Source of the DNA: Clostridia bacterium
GTDB taxonomy: Bacteria > Bacillota > Clostridia > UMGS1810
Assembly: GCA_016293435.1 (NCBI GenBank)
Contig: JAEDEG010000130.1
Span: 1 to 6,990, forward strand
Length of the DNA: 6,990 nt
Direction of reading: 5' to 3'
Below the pieces are notes generated by a model. The model saw only the letters and a list, made by a program, of their open reading frames with translations, was not told the DNA's origin and did no database searches. A program made the position numbers and the translations under genes. Shown here in pieces: positions 6,917 through 6,990 of this stretch; within the stretch, counting starts at the first letter, position 1, and every line of letters begins with the position of its first letter.

Positions 6917-6990
6917 AAAAAGCGTGCTTCCAAATGCCAAGACCAGATAAGGAAGTAATTTTGAAAAATATTAAAATTTAGCTGAATTGG
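6917..6990. other. AT-rich tail with no supported gene
   Basis: No convincing terminator hairpin or start site is visible after the small gene. A 15-codon frame (6934-6981) has no ribosome site. The transcript may continue past the window end. Confidence 0.5.

Noticed and set aside
6957..6978. AATTTT/AAAATT inverted repeat near the window end
   Set aside because: The stem is six A-T pairs only with a ten-base loop and no T run, too weak for a terminator.
6934..6981. A 15-codon frame after the small cysteine gene
   Set aside because: It has no ribosome site and its composition follows the AT-rich sequence; nothing supports translation.

Overview
The window looks like a chromosomal stretch of an endospore-forming, anaerobic clostridial-type Firmicute. 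Three things point there: a dipicolinate synthase gene pair (dpaA-dpaB), which makes the spore-core chelator; clear AGGAGG-type ribosome binding sites and sigma-A-like promoters; and a glutamyl-tRNA synthetase of the long type (about 550 residues, N-terminally extended) next to a glutaminyl-tRNA synthetase, a combination I associate with clostridia and not with bacilli. All genes read as intact. I see no mobile element, CRISPR array, rRNA or tRNA gene. The species cannot be named from the sequence alone.

Layout. (1) 6-1544, minus strand: putP, a sodium/proline symporter whose residues around the first sodium site line up number for number with E. coli PutP. (2) 1545-1706: a divergent intergenic region holding a putP promoter and ribosome site on the minus strand and a sigma-K-like mother-cell promoter for dpaA on the plus strand. 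(3) 1707-3142, plus: dpaA and dpaB, overlapping by 25 bases, ended by a strong intrinsic terminator at 3167-3216. (4) 3217-3363: a short intergenic region with a full-consensus sigma-A promoter (TTGACA, 17 bases, TATAAT). (5) 3364-6916, plus: gltX, glnS and a small four-cysteine acidic protein, with gaps of 18 and 10 bases, probably one operon. The last 74 bases hold no gene I can support.

How the genes work together. DpaA and DpaB act together in the mother cell to convert the lysine-pathway intermediate dihydrodipicolinate (in practice its hydroxylated precursor HTPA) to dipicolinic acid. GltX and GlnS supply Glu-tRNA and Gln-tRNA directly. PutP takes up proline and has no obvious functional tie to its neighbours. 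The window is mostly ordinary core genome. The points most worth a second look are the sigma-K-like promoter with an extremely short leader before dpaA, the uncharacterised cysteine-rich protein coupled to glnS, and departures from consensus in several enzyme motifs (DpaA GxGxxA, GlnS LTSKR, GltX zinc ligands). I found no convincing sign of a wholly new system.
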